From Prevotella fusca JCM 17724 (GTDB lineage Bacteria > Bacteroidota > Bacteroidia > Bacteroidales > Bacteroidaceae), in the NCBI RefSeq assembly GCF_001262015.1, contig NZ_CP012074.1:578501-642500 (forward strand): a stretch of DNA of 64,000 nucleotides. Reading direction: 5' to 3'. A program made the position numbers and the translations under genes. The notes under the pieces are model-generated. The model was not told where the DNA came from. It saw only the letters and a program-made list of their open reading frames with translations, and ran no database searches. This document shows, one piece after another, positions 63,940 to 64,000 of the stretch (its first letter is position 1; every line of letters starts with the position of its first letter).

Positions 63940-64000
63940 AAATCCTTTCAAGAAGAAAGGACGTTAGAGTAATGATGAATAATACTGAGCAATAGCAGCT

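Overview
The window looks like chromosomal DNA of a Bacteroidales bacterium, most likely an oral-type Prevotella. The support is: (i) many promoters with the Bacteroidetes layout TTTG, about 20 bp, TAnnTTTG; (ii) few recognisable Shine-Dalgarno sites; (iii) a fused lpxC-fabZ gene; (iv) families typical of Bacteroidetes, such as a PorT-like barrel, DUF6048/DUF6452, DUF4199 and a BT0820-type HAD protein. I see no prophage, conjugative element, CRISPR array or rRNA operon. Most genes are conserved housekeeping genes, and the unusual content is between them.

Layout. 0-11.9 kb: the end of a periplasmic-binding-like protein, a PorT-like barrel and a POT transporter (+), then uvrA, a WG-repeat-like protein, YccF, a nitroreductase, a DHH phosphoesterase and a nucleotidyltransferase (mostly -). 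11.9-13.3 kb is a gene desert, followed by two identical tRNA-Lys(CUU) genes. 13.6-19 kb (+): a subtilisin-like protease, xseA-xseB, ilvE and ferritin. 19.1-30 kb (-): a PIF1/RecD-like helicase with TPRs, a class A PBP, miaA, the lpxD / lpxC-fabZ / lpxA cluster and an HD phosphohydrolase. 31-33 kb (+): a two-domain sialate O-acetylesterase. 33.5-44.3 kb (-): 5-formyl-THF cyclo-ligase, S41 protease, dCMP deaminase, M3 peptidase, a Crp-type regulator, ApbE, two DUF genes, a glycosyltransferase and DUF4199. 44.4-45.6 kb: an SRP RNA/tRNA-Thr unit and tRNA-Lys(UUU). 45.7-49.6 kb (-): a HAD protein, a Wzc-like tyrosine autokinase and rfbA. 50-53 kb (+): an unknown protein, a coiled-coil protein, zapA and rny, then an IS1182-like element with a frameshifted transposase. 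55.6-64 kb: a glutaredoxin-like protein, DUF2492, a lipoprotein, tRNA-Gly and tRNA-Thr, an M64 peptidase, glyA, an unknown protein, a cupin protein and queG.

The most interesting signal is intergenic. At least two dispersed repeat families (A: 5 copies of about 265-290 bp; B: 3 short copies and 2 near-identical 381-bp copies), plus a smaller third type (C), each contain imperfect tandem units with an exact 22-bp period, two turns of B-DNA. Copies left of about 40 kb lie on + and copies right of about 45 kb lie on -. A second candidate is an orphan small RNA of about 89 nt on the minus strand near 30.8 kb, with a consensus promoter and an intrinsic terminator but no gene. A third is a palindrome-bearing segment that appears to be inserted in frame in queG.

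The regulatory picture is consistent. tRNA, SRP RNA, ferritin, the HD gene, the small RNA and the coiled-coil/zapA/rny unit all have TTTG-N20-TAnnTTTG promoters with the same 20-bp spacer, and most transcription units end in strong hairpins. All functional assignments rest on motifs read by eye; no database search was run.
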